DNA from: a virus
Virus record (IMG/VR): IMGVR_UViG_3300042539_000280
Location: 62,001 to 126,000 of that record
Strand: one strand, 5' to 3'
Length of the DNA: 64,000 bases
Under the pieces are notes generated by a model, which was given only the letters and a program-made list of their open reading frames with translations, did no database searches and had not been told where the DNA came from. The translations under genes were made by a program, and so were the position numbers. This document shows, piece after piece, positions 27,257 to 34,835 of the stretch. How positions within the stretch are numbered: position 1 is the stretch's first letter; the number at the start of each line of letters is the position of its first letter.

Positions 27257-30200
27257 ATGGCCAATAAACCTAATAAAGACGCCTTCAATAGACTAAAGAA
27301 GATGACACCTCGCCAGCGTCAGGAATTGGCACAAACTCCTGATGGCCGTTCTCTATTAGGTTTGCTTACACCTACCCAGTTTGCCGAACTATTCCCAAAG
27401 TATTATGAAAGAGGTTTACCAGACGTTTCTGGTTTCCGTGCTGCTATCTCTAAGAAGTCACAAGAGGCACAGCAAAAGTATTTCGAAGAAATTGATCAAC
27501 GCCTAGGCACAGCAAGACCAGGTAGCAAAGGTGCTGGCGGCGCCGCTGGCGGAGGAGGCGGAGGCGGTGTAGTCAAAGGACCATATTCTGCCTCACATTA
27601 TGTTGCACTATTGAAGCAGGCAGGATTCTCTGATAAAGATGCCGTATTGATGGCGGCAGTTGGTATGCAGGAATCTTCTGGTAATTTGAGAGCAGCAAAC
27701 GATAAGAATCCTGATAGAGAAAGATCATACGGTCTATTTCAGATCAATATCAATGCTCACCCTTTTAGCAGTCCAGAAATGAAATATGCTGGTGTTACCA
27801 GTGTAGAAGATTTGTATGACCCAGCAAAGAACGCCAAGGTCGCATACTATCTATATTATAAGGCCGGCGGCATTCACCATTGGGGTGGTTATACAGACGG
27901 TGGTTATAAGCAATATATGGCCGCCGCACAGGCCGCAGCAGATACACCTGCCGGTATTCCTAGTGTTGGTGCATCTACAGGCGGCGCATTGCCAGCAGGA
28001 TCATATGAATATTCTGGTGGTTATATTGTACCTAAAGATAAAACACTATACGATAAAGGTAATTCAGAACAATGCGCCACTTTAGGTAAGGCGTTCAACC
28101 CTAATGTTGGTCGTGCATCTGGTTGGGCAGGCAAAGTAAGTTTTGATCCTGGTGCTATCAAACCAGGCGTTATGCTTGCCACATTGAAATATAATGAGGG
28201 TCAGAGTAGAGAAGGCGCCGGATACCACACCGTAGTATCACTTGGTAAACCTGATAAAAACGGACAACTATGGGTATTGGAACAGTCCTCAGGTCGTCCA
28301 GCACATATCACACAAAGAAGCATTTATGATTATGCTGGTATCAAAGGTAATAACTTTGGTATCGTAGGCGGTAATGCTCAACAATCTGTAGAGGCATTGC
28401 AAGTTGGCCGCCAAATGGCCGCAGCAAGAGGTATGGATAATGTCGTCAAAGAGATTGATGGACATATCTTTGACCTATCAAATAAACCTGCCAGTGAAAA
28501 GGTTTCATCCGATCCAAAAGAGATTGAGAAGATTTCACCAACAAATGCGGCCGCAACCGCAGAGGTCAAGGCTGCTATTGCTGCGGCACCACCACAACCA
28601 ACATCTAATCAACAATCTGCCGATCTAACCAGCACATTCAATATCAGCAAGGCCGGATTCTTATCAAACATTCATGAAAACCATATGTTTGTTCCGTTCT
28701 CTGATGAAAGTCTATTACAGCAGACAAGAGACGGATTCAAAAAGGCCGGCGTACCATTCACCGAAACTGGTGACAGTATCAAGGTAAAGATTAGTCCAAA
28801 AGACCCTCGTTATCTTGATGCAATTCAGGAAATGAAGGCCAATAGTCTGCAACCAGACAAGTTTATTACCGAACAAAAGAAAGGTGCTTCTCTATCTGAT
28901 AAACTACAGCAAGAGTTTGGCGTAGCATCCGCACAAGCAAGAGAATTGGATCTATCTGATCCTGCCACAAGAGCAGCAATTCTGGAACAGCATCGTAAAG
29001 GTGGTGCTAACGTATTGCCTGAAATGCCACAAGCAACCGCTAAGGTTGATGCGGTCAAGATGCGACAAAAGATTGAACAGTATTACGGTAAACCAATCAA
29101 CGACCGTGAATATGACATGCTACTCCGTGCCACACATGGTGAGTCATCTGCAAAGAAGCATGTACCAGAAGAACATGCAATGATTATGGGTACCATTCTA
29201 AACCGTGCTAAGAGCAATAAGGGTGGTATTGAAGGTGCATTGATGGCACGTTATCAGTTCGAATCGGTTACAGGAAGAACAAAAGGTAAGTTCGCACCTA
29301 ATCCTGCATATAAGGCAGGCCCATCGGAACGCCGTATGCAGTCCATTTATGACGGTGTAATGGGTCATCTTCATAACGTATCGGAAAAGCAGAAGTATTT
29401 TACCTCAGAAGGTATCAAGAATAAGTGGCGTGACAAAATGATCCGCACCATGGATACCCAGGTAATTGCTGGTACCAGATTTGGTACCAAGTTAGGAACA
29501 GGTGCACCACCTGAAACAACGGCAGTGGCACAGGTCCAACCTCCCTCACCTACACCTCAGGTACAGGAATCTACACTAACGGAAAGAATCAAAAGAGAGA
29601 TAGCACCAGTTACCCCTGCGTATGCTGGTGAGGCACCAAAGACTTCTCCTTCAACGGAACCAAAGAGAGAGGTGAAGGCACCTACACCTACACCCACACC
29701 AGAGACTAAGGCATCAACTCCAGAGTTTCCTAAGAATAAGACTACCGAAACTCCAACACCGCCTACACGTCCAACGGCAATAGTGAAACCACCAGAACCT
29801 GTAAAGGCACCTGACGAATCCTCAACAAAGAATTTCTTGAGGTCACAAGGTATTCCTGGTGCGTCTGACGGCGGATCATTCAATGTGCCTAAAGGTAATA
29901 TTAGTTTTTATCCATTGGATAGAAAAGATGACATGGCCGCAGTTGATACAGCAACGCAAAGACCACTATTCACAGCCAAGACTGGAGAACAGATTGGTGT
30001 AGGACAGGGTAGAGTTGATGTGACACCATCACAGAGAGTAAATGGTAATTCTGTAGGTTCGGCAGGTGATGGATTGGATTCTGTTAGACATGCTATGGTA
30101 GCGGCATTTGCTGGATCGGGTCAAGGCGCCGATGTAAATGTGCGTCAACCAATTCAAAGTACCAGACCTTTCGACACAAACTTTGTCGATAATCTAACAA

Positions 30201-30319
30201 AGCAGAATAAACAACCTTGGAATAATCCTGCTTTTGAACGTGCTATGCATAGAACAAGAGGGTTTGAAAGTGGTGATCCTCTAAACAATCACTTTAGTTC
30301 CAATAACACGAACGCATAA
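27257..30319 (+). CDS. Large tail/hub protein with three putative cell-wall hydrolase modules (1020 aa)
   Basis: Residues about 110-225 are a lysozyme-like SLT domain (AVGMQESSG with catalytic Glu139, then SYGLFQININ). Residues about 265-370 resemble the BPSL0067 family of NlpC/CHAP-type amidases (EQCATLGKA with Cys273, AGYHTVVSLG with His324, LWVLEQSSGRPA). Residues about 600-745 resemble SleB-type hydrolases (LLRATHGESS with Glu629, AMIMGTILNRA, YQFESVTG). Between and after these are disordered A/P/T/K-rich linkers (about 750-890). It follows hub genes gp26 and gp51-like. T4 places lysozyme on gp5, but the spike here has none, so this protein probably supplies local peptidoglycan digestion during injection. 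A tape-measure role is possible but it is not helix-rich. Confidence 0.75.
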   Translation: MANKPNKDAFNRLKKMTPRQRQELAQTPDGRSLLGLLTPTQFAELFPKYYERGLPDVSGFRAAISKKSQEAQQKYFEEIDQRLGTARPGSKGAGGAAGGGGGGGVVKGPYSASHYVALLKQAGFSDKDAVLMAAVGMQESSGNLRAANDKNPDRERSYGLFQININAHPFSSPEMKYAGVTSVEDLYDPAKNAKVAYYLYYKAGGIHHWGGYTDGGYKQYMAAAQAAADTPAGIPSVGASTGGALPAGSYEYSGGYIVPKDKTLYDKGNSEQCATLGKAFNPNVGRASGWAGKVSFDPGAIKPGVMLATLKYNEGQSREGAGYHTVVSLGKPDKNGQLWVLEQSSGRPAHITQRSIYDYAGIKGNNFGIVGGNAQQSVEALQVGRQMAAARGMDNVVKEIDGHIFDLSNKPASEKVSSDPKEIEKISPTNAAATAEVKAAIAAAPPQPTSNQQSADLTSTFNISKAGFLSNIHENHMFVPFSDESLLQQTRDGFKKAGVPFTETGDSIKVKISPKDPRYLDAIQEMKANSLQPDKFITEQKKGASLSDKLQQEFGVASAQARELDLSDPATRAAILEQHRKGGANVLPEMPQATAKVDAVKMRQKIEQYYGKPINDREYDMLLRATHGESSAKKHVPEEHAMIMGTILNRAKSNKGGIEGALMARYQFESVTGRTKGKFAPNPAYKAGPSERRMQSIYDGVMGHLHNVSEKQKYFTSEGIKNKWRDKMIRTMDTQVIAGTRFGTKLGTGAPPETTAVAQVQPPSPTPQVQESTLTERIKREIAPVTPAYAGEAPKTSPSTEPKREVKAPTPTPTPETKASTPEFPKNKTTETPTPPTRPTAIVKPPEPVKAPDESSTKNFLRSQGIPGASDGGSFNVPKGNISFYPLDRKDDMAAVDTATQRPLFTAKTGEQIGVGQGRVDVTPSQRVNGNSVGSAGDGLDSVRHAMVAAFAGSGQGADVNVRQPIQSTRPFDTNFVDNLTKQNKQPWNNPAFERAMHRTRGFESGDPLNNHFSSNNTNA

Positions 30320-30343
30320 AAAAGCGGGGCATTTCTGCCCCGC
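30318..30343 (-). terminator. Rho-independent terminator of gp32
   Basis: A perfect 8-bp stem GCGGGGCA/TGCCCCGC with a 4-nt loop spans 30324-30343. Read on the minus strand it follows the gp32 stop by about 25 nt and is followed by a run of T (30323 down to 30318), the classic terminator order. On the plus strand the stem has no T-run, though it could still weakly stop the convergent hydrolase transcript. Confidence 0.85.
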
Positions 30344-30368
30344 CTCTCAATAATTATCTTGTAGAGTC

Positions 30369-31316
30369 TCAGTCCTCAGCCAACTTACGAAACATGGCCA
30401 AATCTTCGTCCTCGTCATCATCAGATGATGATGGTGCTGGCGTAAATACTGGCTTTGAATTTGTAAAAGGGACTTCTTCATCCTCCACAACTGGTGCTGG
30501 CTTACGAGCAACTGGTGCCTCGTCACCAAGACCGTTTACCTCGTCTAGGCGCTTCTTTAGTTCCTCATAGGTCTTGAAGTTCTTACGATCAACAATCTCC
30601 TTTAGAGAATACTCTGACTTCCAGACTGCTTCCATTTCGGAATCATCCTCTGATAGAGGTGCTGGAGCCAGAAACACCGATTCGTCATAATTAGGGAAAC
30701 TTACGTTACGACCACCAATATTGACGTTCTGACGGGTCATCTTCAACTTGAACGGCGCACCCTTCCAAAGATCGGTTGGGTTGATGCGTGGTTCGGACTC
30801 AAGGTCAGGATTCATCATCTTAGTGATCTTATCCATGATCTTCTTACCAAACTTGAATAGAAACACCTTACCCTCGGCGTCCTTATTCTGTGGATCGGAG
30901 ACCACATAGACATTAGCCACATAATGTAGACGACGCTTCTGGTCACGGGCCTGCTTTCGCTCCGGACCGTTATCATCAGTGGTGGAGTTCCAAAGTTTGG
31001 AGTTATACTCGGCAACAGGATCCTTTTCATCGAAAGTCGTTAGAGACTTTTCAATGTACCATTTACCTGTTGACTTGTTCTGGAATCCGTGATCCCAATA
31101 ACGAACCCAAGGAAGGGCATCGTCGCCGTCAACGGCAGGACCAGGTAGGAATCGGATGACTGCTAGTGCATTACCTGACTTATCGGGTGTGGGTTTCCAA
31201 TAGTTGTCAGTTTCATCACGATCAAAGTTCTTACCTCCGGGGTTATTGATCTTCTCTACTTCCTTTAGTAGATTGTCAAATTTACCAGAGTTCTTTTTTA
31301 GATTTGAAAAGTTCAT
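30369..31316 (-). CDS. 32: Single-stranded DNA-binding protein gp32
   Basis: 315 residues (T4: 301). The basic N-terminus (MNFSNLKKNSGKFDNLLKEVEKIN) serves cooperative self-association in T4. The OB-type core contains AVIRFLPGP, WVRYWDHGFQ, WYIEKSLTTF, KIMDKITKMMNPD and PFKLKMTRQN. A linker and acidic tail end DDDEDEDLAMFRKLAED, the protein-interaction tail that recruits gp59 and primase in T4. The cysteines and histidine of the T4 zinc site are absent. It coats lagging-strand DNA in replication, recombination and repair. It has its own strong promoter, a repeat array over its ribosome-binding site and a terminator. Confidence 0.93.
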   Translation of the reverse strand: MNFSNLKKNSGKFDNLLKEVEKINNPGGKNFDRDETDNYWKPTPDKSGNALAVIRFLPGPAVDGDDALPWVRYWDHGFQNKSTGKWYIEKSLTTFDEKDPVAEYNSKLWNSTTDDNGPERKQARDQKRRLHYVANVYVVSDPQNKDAEGKVFLFKFGKKIMDKITKMMNPDLESEPRINPTDLWKGAPFKLKMTRQNVNIGGRNVSFPNYDESVFLAPAPLSEDDSEMEAVWKSEYSLKEIVDRKNFKTYEELKKRLDEVNGLGDEAPVARKPAPVVEDEEVPFTNSKPVFTPAPSSSDDDEDEDLAMFRKLAED

Positions 31317-31354
31317 TGTATGCTCCTTGTATGAACGTTGTATAGTCGTTGTAT
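31316..31354 (-). promoter_or_regulatory. Putative gp32 autogenous translational operator: four ATACAA repeats at 11-nt period
   Basis: On the minus strand ATACAA occurs at 31349-31354, 31338-31343, 31327-31332 and 31316-31321, each exactly 11 nt apart. The last copy runs into the ATG, and the Shine-Dalgarno GGAG lies between the last two. The leader is unstructured and A-rich. T4 gp32 represses its own translation by binding an unstructured repeated leader that overlaps its ribosome-binding site, so this array is the likely equivalent; that is inference. Confidence 0.65.
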
Positions 31355-31379
31355 GTCACATTACCATAACAATATAAAG

Positions 31380-31408
31380 ATTATAACAGGGGCCGAGGCC
31401 CCTGTCAA
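31380..31408 (-). promoter_or_regulatory. Consensus sigma70 promoter of gp32 with palindromic spacer
   Basis: TTGACA (31403-31408), 17-nt spacer, TATAAT (31380-31385) with extended -10 TG at the proper place: a perfect host-type promoter about 64 nt before gp32. The spacer together with half of the -35 forms a 9-bp GC palindrome (31386-31405) that also follows the upstream small gene's stop and could act as its terminator or as an operator. Confidence 0.85.
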
Positions 31409-31414
31409 GTGATA

Positions 31415-31594
31415 TTATAGGCCAAAAGCAACCTTTTCGATTTCTTTTCCACTTGTTCTGTGGACAACCTTATCCTTCACTATCTTAAAAGAAGGATGGT
31501 TGAGATAAAGATAGTTGATAATTTCTGCTGCCTTATCTGGGGTATTGTCCGCAATAATAAGAGCAGTAGCCTTTAGCATTTCTTCTTTAGTCAT
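31415..31594 (-). CDS. Small hypothetical protein upstream of gp32 (59 aa)
   Basis: An ATG with AGGAG 8 nt upstream opens a 59-codon frame: MTKEEMLKATALIIADNTPDKAAEIINYLYLNHPSFKIVKD... ending KVAFGL. Predicted mostly helical, no known motif. The GC palindrome of the gp32 promoter begins 10 nt after its stop. It belongs to the gp59-gp33 operon end and precedes gp32 in transcription direction. Confidence 0.6.
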   Translation of the reverse strand: MTKEEMLKATALIIADNTPDKAAEIINYLYLNHPSFKIVKDKVVHRTSGKEIEKVAFGL

Positions 31595-31640
31595 CGATTT
31601 CTCCTGATAAGAATACTACCTTTTATGGTAGTGTTCCTAT

Positions 31641-31922
31641 TTAGCAACCCACATTATCAACGGACATGCCAGTAACAAAATGTTCGTTCAGGGAATAGGA
31701 TAGACCACCAGTAGGAACACTGGCAACCGGAGGATCAGAAACATATCCACCGGCAGTCACAGGAGTTCCCATTACCGCACTTCCTCTTGGAATAGGACCA
31801 GTAGGCGTAGCACCACCGTAATATACTGGCGGAAAGTTCTGATAGTTCATTTCCTTCTTAGCAGCGGCATAACCATCAGCGAAACCTTCCCGATATGCCT
31901 TCTTCCATTCTTCATTATTCAT
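31641..31922 (-). CDS. Hypothetical protein, proline/glycine-rich C-terminus (93 aa)
   Basis: The start at 31922 is chosen because it overlaps the upstream stop as ATGA and has GGAG just before it; a longer frame from 31967 would overlap the upstream gene by about 50 nt. The N-terminus NNEEWKKAYREGFADGYAAAKKE is an amphipathic helix with the WxxAYREGFxDGxA wording seen in many small phage proteins. The rest is low complexity (PPVYYGGATPTGPIPRGS...), ending in a cysteine. Function unknown. Confidence 0.55.
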   Translation of the reverse strand: MNNEEWKKAYREGFADGYAAAKKEMNYQNFPPVYYGGATPTGPIPRGSAVMGTPVTAGGYVSDPPVASVPTGGLSYSLNEHFVTGMSVDNVGC

Positions 31923-32221
31923 CCATTCCACTCCATATCCGGATCGTTTAGATCCTCCCATTCCCATTTACCAATGGAATCTCTGTTTGTCTGTTCAACG
32001 GCCTGGCATTCAAACTTCCGTTCCTGCCAAGTCTTTTCGTTATGATACTTTCTAGGGTTACCACACATCCAACAAGAGCAATGAAAGGCGTTTACCTTGT
32101 GTAATCTGTGCTTGTTGTTATCGTTATAATAACCATGATTGAATGTCTTGGCAATATCCAACTGGTGTTCGATATGTCTATCTTTTTGTAGGAATCTCTT
32201 TTGTCGTTTCTCTTTGCTCAT
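31919..32221 (-). CDS. Small cysteine-rich protein, putative zinc ribbon (100 aa)
   Basis: 100 residues. The N-terminus is basic, and the centre holds NAFHCSCWMCGNPRKYHNEKTWQERK, a CxCxxCGNPRK motif found in many small phage and bacterial proteins without assigned function. Three cysteines and neighbouring histidines could bind zinc. The N-terminal coding region overlaps the gp59 gene by 44 nt in another frame; no later start codon is available. The C-terminus is acidic. Confidence 0.6.
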   Translation of the reverse strand: MSKEKRQKRFLQKDRHIEHQLDIAKTFNHGYYNDNNKHRLHKVNAFHCSCWMCGNPRKYHNEKTWQERKFECQAVEQTNRDSIGKWEWEDLNDPDMEWNG

Positions 32222-32810
32222 TCACTTTCCCTTTCAGTATGTCTTTCATCTTCACTTTATCATACTTTAGGAACGGTCTATACTTTCTGAGTTTGAGGGA
32301 GATAGGCGACCATAATGGATCGGTCACTCCCAAATGGTCATCGAATTTGGAAAAGTATGGTATAAAATCGGCGGTGATGACCATAGACTCTGGTGATATA
32401 TAGCCACCGAGATAAAGACTAATGATATAAGGATACTCGCCTGTGCTAATAGTAAAAGGCTTTGTAATGCCATTACGGAATAACCGATCCAATTCATTGG
32501 TAAACGTATATGAAATGGACTGCCTTCGGCGCAAGTAGTCGAGGTATGTATCTCTCGAATCCTGGTCCAAAAGTTCTGTAACATAATGTCTATCTTTGAG
32601 AAAGTTGGCAATATAAAAGTCCTTTAGTTCTTCTGTCTTATACTCTCTGGCCAGTTTGTCAAAGAAGGCCTTATCATGTCTTTTCTGGTATGACTCCTTG
32701 TTTGCACGGAGTTTACCATGCATTTGAAAGAAGTCATACCTCTCATTAGTGAAATGGGTCCTAAGTGCTAAGAATAGCAGATAGGCCCCATAACCGGTAA
32801 AGTGGTTCAT
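32178..32810 (-). CDS. 59: Helicase loader gp59
   Basis: 210 residues (T4: 217). The motif SYQKRHDKAFFDKLAREYKTEELKDFYIANFL aligns with T4 AYQKRRDKYFFQKLSEKYKLKELALIFISNLV, and the C-terminal LWSPISLKLRKYRPFLKYDKVKMKDIL aligns with LVWNNYSIKLKAYRKILNIDSQKAKNVF. gp59 binds fork DNA and gp32 and loads the replicative helicase. The start overlaps the upstream nucleotidyltransferase-like gene by ATGA. gp32, gp59 and gp33 form a replication and late-transcription cluster as in T4. Confidence 0.9.
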   Translation of the reverse strand: MNHFTGYGAYLLFLALRTHFTNERYDFFQMHGKLRANKESYQKRHDKAFFDKLAREYKTEELKDFYIANFLKDRHYVTELLDQDSRDTYLDYLRRRQSISYTFTNELDRLFRNGITKPFTISTGEYPYIISLYLGGYISPESMVITADFIPYFSKFDDHLGVTDPLWSPISLKLRKYRPFLKYDKVKMKDILKGKVNEQRETTKEIPTKR

Positions 32811-33508
32811 TTTGTTGGATTGATTTCCGCCGGTGTCGGTGCAATATAGGTATTCAGAATATTATCAGCCATTTCTTCTCTCAACTTCTGATATGCCTGA
32901 ATGAGAAGATTATCATCTTTTTTCTCAATAGGTGTTTCAAGCACCCAACCACTATTCAGAAACTTGTTCTTACGATATATCTGATCTGGGTTATTAAGTT
33001 GCTTATTGTTCCACTTGAGAACCTTATTCTTGATACAGTCAAAGGTCTCACGGTTGATATAGAGTTTATCTTCCTCAGGAACATATGACACACGGCAATG
33101 CTTATAGTCAAAGTGTGCTAATAGTTCCTCACGGGTCTCATACTTGGTGAGAATATACTGTGCGTCTGTTTTAGCATTATTAATAACGTCAAGAATGTTT
33201 GTATTGTGCATATACGACATCATTTCAGATCGACGCCATTCACCCTTTTCGACCATACGGACTTGCGCCATCGCCGAAGCACTATGATATCCCTCGGTCA
33301 AGTGGTTATAAACATCAACATCATTATTCAATACAAAGATATCAATATCTTTGAAAGGTTTGTTTTGCATAACGCTTGTAAAGAAACCACCAGCAATTAC
33401 CACGTTGCGAGTGATTCCATTCCATAGAAGGGAACGGGCGTTGATTTGAGATTTGATTGCTCTCTTGGATTCTTCAATAACACTGACTTCTTCATTATTA
33501 AACATCAT
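32807..33508 (-). CDS. Putative nucleotidyltransferase (pol-beta superfamily)
   Basis: 233 residues. The sequence VVIAGGFFTSVMQNKPFKDIDIFVLN contains the GG(S/F)...DxD signature of minimal nucleotidyltransferases (Gly40-Gly41, Asp54, Asp56). A further FDYKHCRVSYVPEEDKLYI strand could carry the third carboxylate. Similar stand-alone nucleotidyltransferase-like proteins occur in large phages, with unknown substrate. It lies between gp33 and gp59, an insertion relative to the T4 order. Transfer of nucleotides to RNA, protein or small molecules cannot be distinguished from sequence. Confidence 0.65.
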   Translation of the reverse strand: MMFNNEEVSVIEESKRAIKSQINARSLLWNGITRNVVIAGGFFTSVMQNKPFKDIDIFVLNNDVDVYNHLTEGYHSASAMAQVRMVEKGEWRRSEMMSYMHNTNILDVINNAKTDAQYILTKYETREELLAHFDYKHCRVSYVPEEDKLYINRETFDCIKNKVLKWNNKQLNNPDQIYRKNKFLNSGWVLETPIEKKDDNLLIQAYQKLREEMADNILNTYIAPTPAEINPTK

Positions 33509-33517
33509 ATCACCATA

Positions 33518-33742
33518 TTAGAGAGGGAGTTGGGAGGTATTTGTTTTCTTGAGGAAGTGGAGGTCTTCCGCTTCTAACTGGACTTTGGATTTGAGGACAC
33601 CGGACACCAACTTGGCGGCCATTTCTACCTCGAATCCGTTTGCTTCGCAATACATAACGATTGCATCAATATACGGTATGTCTTTCATATAGACCATCTC
33701 CTCAATGGCCATGGAAAAGTTATTGATATCTTCGGCGTTCAT
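33518..33742 (-). CDS. 33: Late transcription coactivator gp33
   Basis: 74 residues (T4 gp33: 112). The segment AIEEMVYMKDIPYIDAIVMYCEANGFEVEMAAKLVSGVLKSKVQLEAEDLHFL parallels T4 IIEKMVEEFGMSYLEATTAFLEENSIPETQFAKFIPSGIIEKIQSEAIDENLL, and the C-terminus KKTNTSQLPL parallels EKTNTLDFLL, where T4 gp33 contacts the sliding clamp. The first about 30 residues of T4 gp33 are missing. It lies near gp59, as in T4. It links RNA polymerase carrying the phage late sigma to the clamp at TATAAATA promoters. Confidence 0.75.
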   Translation of the reverse strand: MNAEDINNFSMAIEEMVYMKDIPYIDAIVMYCEANGFEVEMAAKLVSGVLKSKVQLEAEDLHFLKKTNTSQLPL

Positions 33743-33751
33743 TCTATATCC

Positions 33752-34375
33752 TTACCAATTTAAGATTAGTTCACTTGTTGTATTCTTTCTGAGGACACCT
33801 CTAGGAAAGAAGTCAAACACTAAACAATAAAGAGTTTCATTTGATTCATTGATATCTGCGGAATGATTGATATTGGACGGAAAAAATATTAGTTTATTTG
33901 TTTCGGGAATTACATCATATGCTTTGCAATTGAATAAGTTCCAATTATTGATCAATAATTCAATGGTAGGAGGAGGTTGTTCGGGTCTATGTAAGTTCAA
34001 TTTACTACTACCATTCTTATCTACACTTAGATATAACAAACCTGTAAATATAGATTGAGCATGATAATGTGAACCAGCAAAATCACCGGGTTTCATTTTG
34101 ATTGCCCAAGCCGTTTTTAGATCCATAACAAAATTAGGATCCGTCAAATCTAATCCTAGAACCTCTCGTGCATATATGTCTGCTACCTTTTTTATGTCAT
34201 CAAAAAGGTCCATAAAGAAAGGATCATTGTGTATTTTCTTAGAAACTGAATACTCACAACATCCGTCATTAGTAGACTCGAAAGGAAGATTTCTAACATA
34301 CTCTAGCACATTAGACCCTACATTGTCAAGAGTTGTTTCTAAGATAGGTGTTGAAAATATGCCCGTGACTTGCAT
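33752..34375 (-). CDS. Putative 2OG-Fe(II) oxygenase (TIGR02466-like)
   Basis: 207 residues. Landmarks of the phage/cyanophage 2OG oxygenase-like family are the N-terminal IFSTPILETTL, GSHYHAQSIFTGLLYLSVD (His103-x-His105 motif), and NKLIFFPSNINHSADIN with a distal His. A final LYCLVFDF replaces the usual arginine-bearing strand. Iron ligation by HxH plus distal His is atypical but usual for this subfamily. The substrate is unknown. Five oxygenase-like genes lie between 33752 and 52441, and this is the most divergent. Confidence 0.65.
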   Translation of the reverse strand: MQVTGIFSTPILETTLDNVGSNVLEYVRNLPFESTNDGCCEYSVSKKIHNDPFFMDLFDDIKKVADIYAREVLGLDLTDPNFVMDLKTAWAIKMKPGDFAGSHYHAQSIFTGLLYLSVDKNGSSKLNLHRPEQPPPTIELLINNWNLFNCKAYDVIPETNKLIFFPSNINHSADINESNETLYCLVFDFFPRGVLRKNTTSELILNW

Positions 34376-34381
34376 GGAATA

Positions 34382-34576
34382 TTACACAAACATTCCAAAG
34401 ATGCCAGAGAGGATAGAGATTGTGATAGCAGAGGCGATAGTGATTTCGATTACTCCTGTAGCCCAGTATCCTAGAATAGCACCAAGAAACAAACCTGCAA
34501 AGGCACAGATATAGACATTGGTGGATAGTGCGAAGTTAAACTCACGCATACCAGTGTATTTGTCTTTCTCACTCAT
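34382..34576 (-). CDS. Small membrane protein, two transmembrane helices (64 aa)
   Basis: The N-terminus is polar (MSEKDKYTGMREFNFAL). It is followed by two hydrophobic segments (YICAFAGLFLGAILGYWATG and IEITIASAITISILSGIFGMFV) with glycine spacing, so it should span the inner membrane twice. Ribosome-binding site AAAGGA lies 9 nt upstream. It directly follows the tmRNA in the same direction, so it may be on its primary transcript. Holin-like size and topology, but the lysis genes are elsewhere. Confidence 0.6.
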   Translation of the reverse strand: MSEKDKYTGMREFNFALSTNVYICAFAGLFLGAILGYWATGVIEITIASAITISILSGIFGMFV

Positions 34577-34639
34577 AATATAATCCTTTCATGATAAGCG
34601 GGCCCGTTCTGTTTCGAGGTGGAGCCCATACCCAAAGGG

Positions 34640-34684
34640 TTACGCTGCTAGAGCGAAAGCCTCATATGCATTGTTATCGTTTGC
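34640..34684 (-). other. tmRNA tag reading frame (ANDNNAYEAFALAA)
   Basis: The resume codon GCA at 34682-34684 is followed by 13 codons and TAA at 34640-34642. The tag ends in ALAA, the usual recognition end for ClpXP-type proteases and SspB-type adaptors. It begins with the ANDN common in alphaproteobacterial tags. Upstream CGTAAAT matches the place where E. coli has its UAGUC phase signal. Confidence 0.9.
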
Positions 34685-34750
34685 ATTTACGATTTGCTTT
34701 CGATCTCCTTACGACCTTACTGAATCCTGTCGAACCTGAATCGCCCCCAT

Positions 34751-34835
34751 CATAAACAGAGGACTCTCCATGCCTTCTCGGTGATCAATCCGATATCTCA
34801 CTTCATAGAGCCAGCGTCCTGTTCCTCTGTTTATG
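34751..34835 (-). other. Intervening segment of permuted tmRNA with 13-bp inverted repeat
   Basis: Arms at 34751-34763 and 34823-34835 are perfectly complementary (CATAAACAGAGGA/TCCTCTGTTTATG) and enclose about 59 nt. The arms begin at the encoded CCA end and end beside the coding-piece 5' end. Folding would bring both processing sites together, as expected for precursor maturation by RNase P and 3' processing. Confidence 0.8.

Noticed and set aside
31615-31632. Weak hairpin ACTACC/GGTAGT after the 93-aa gene
   Set aside because: Only 6 bp and no T-run; not called as terminator.
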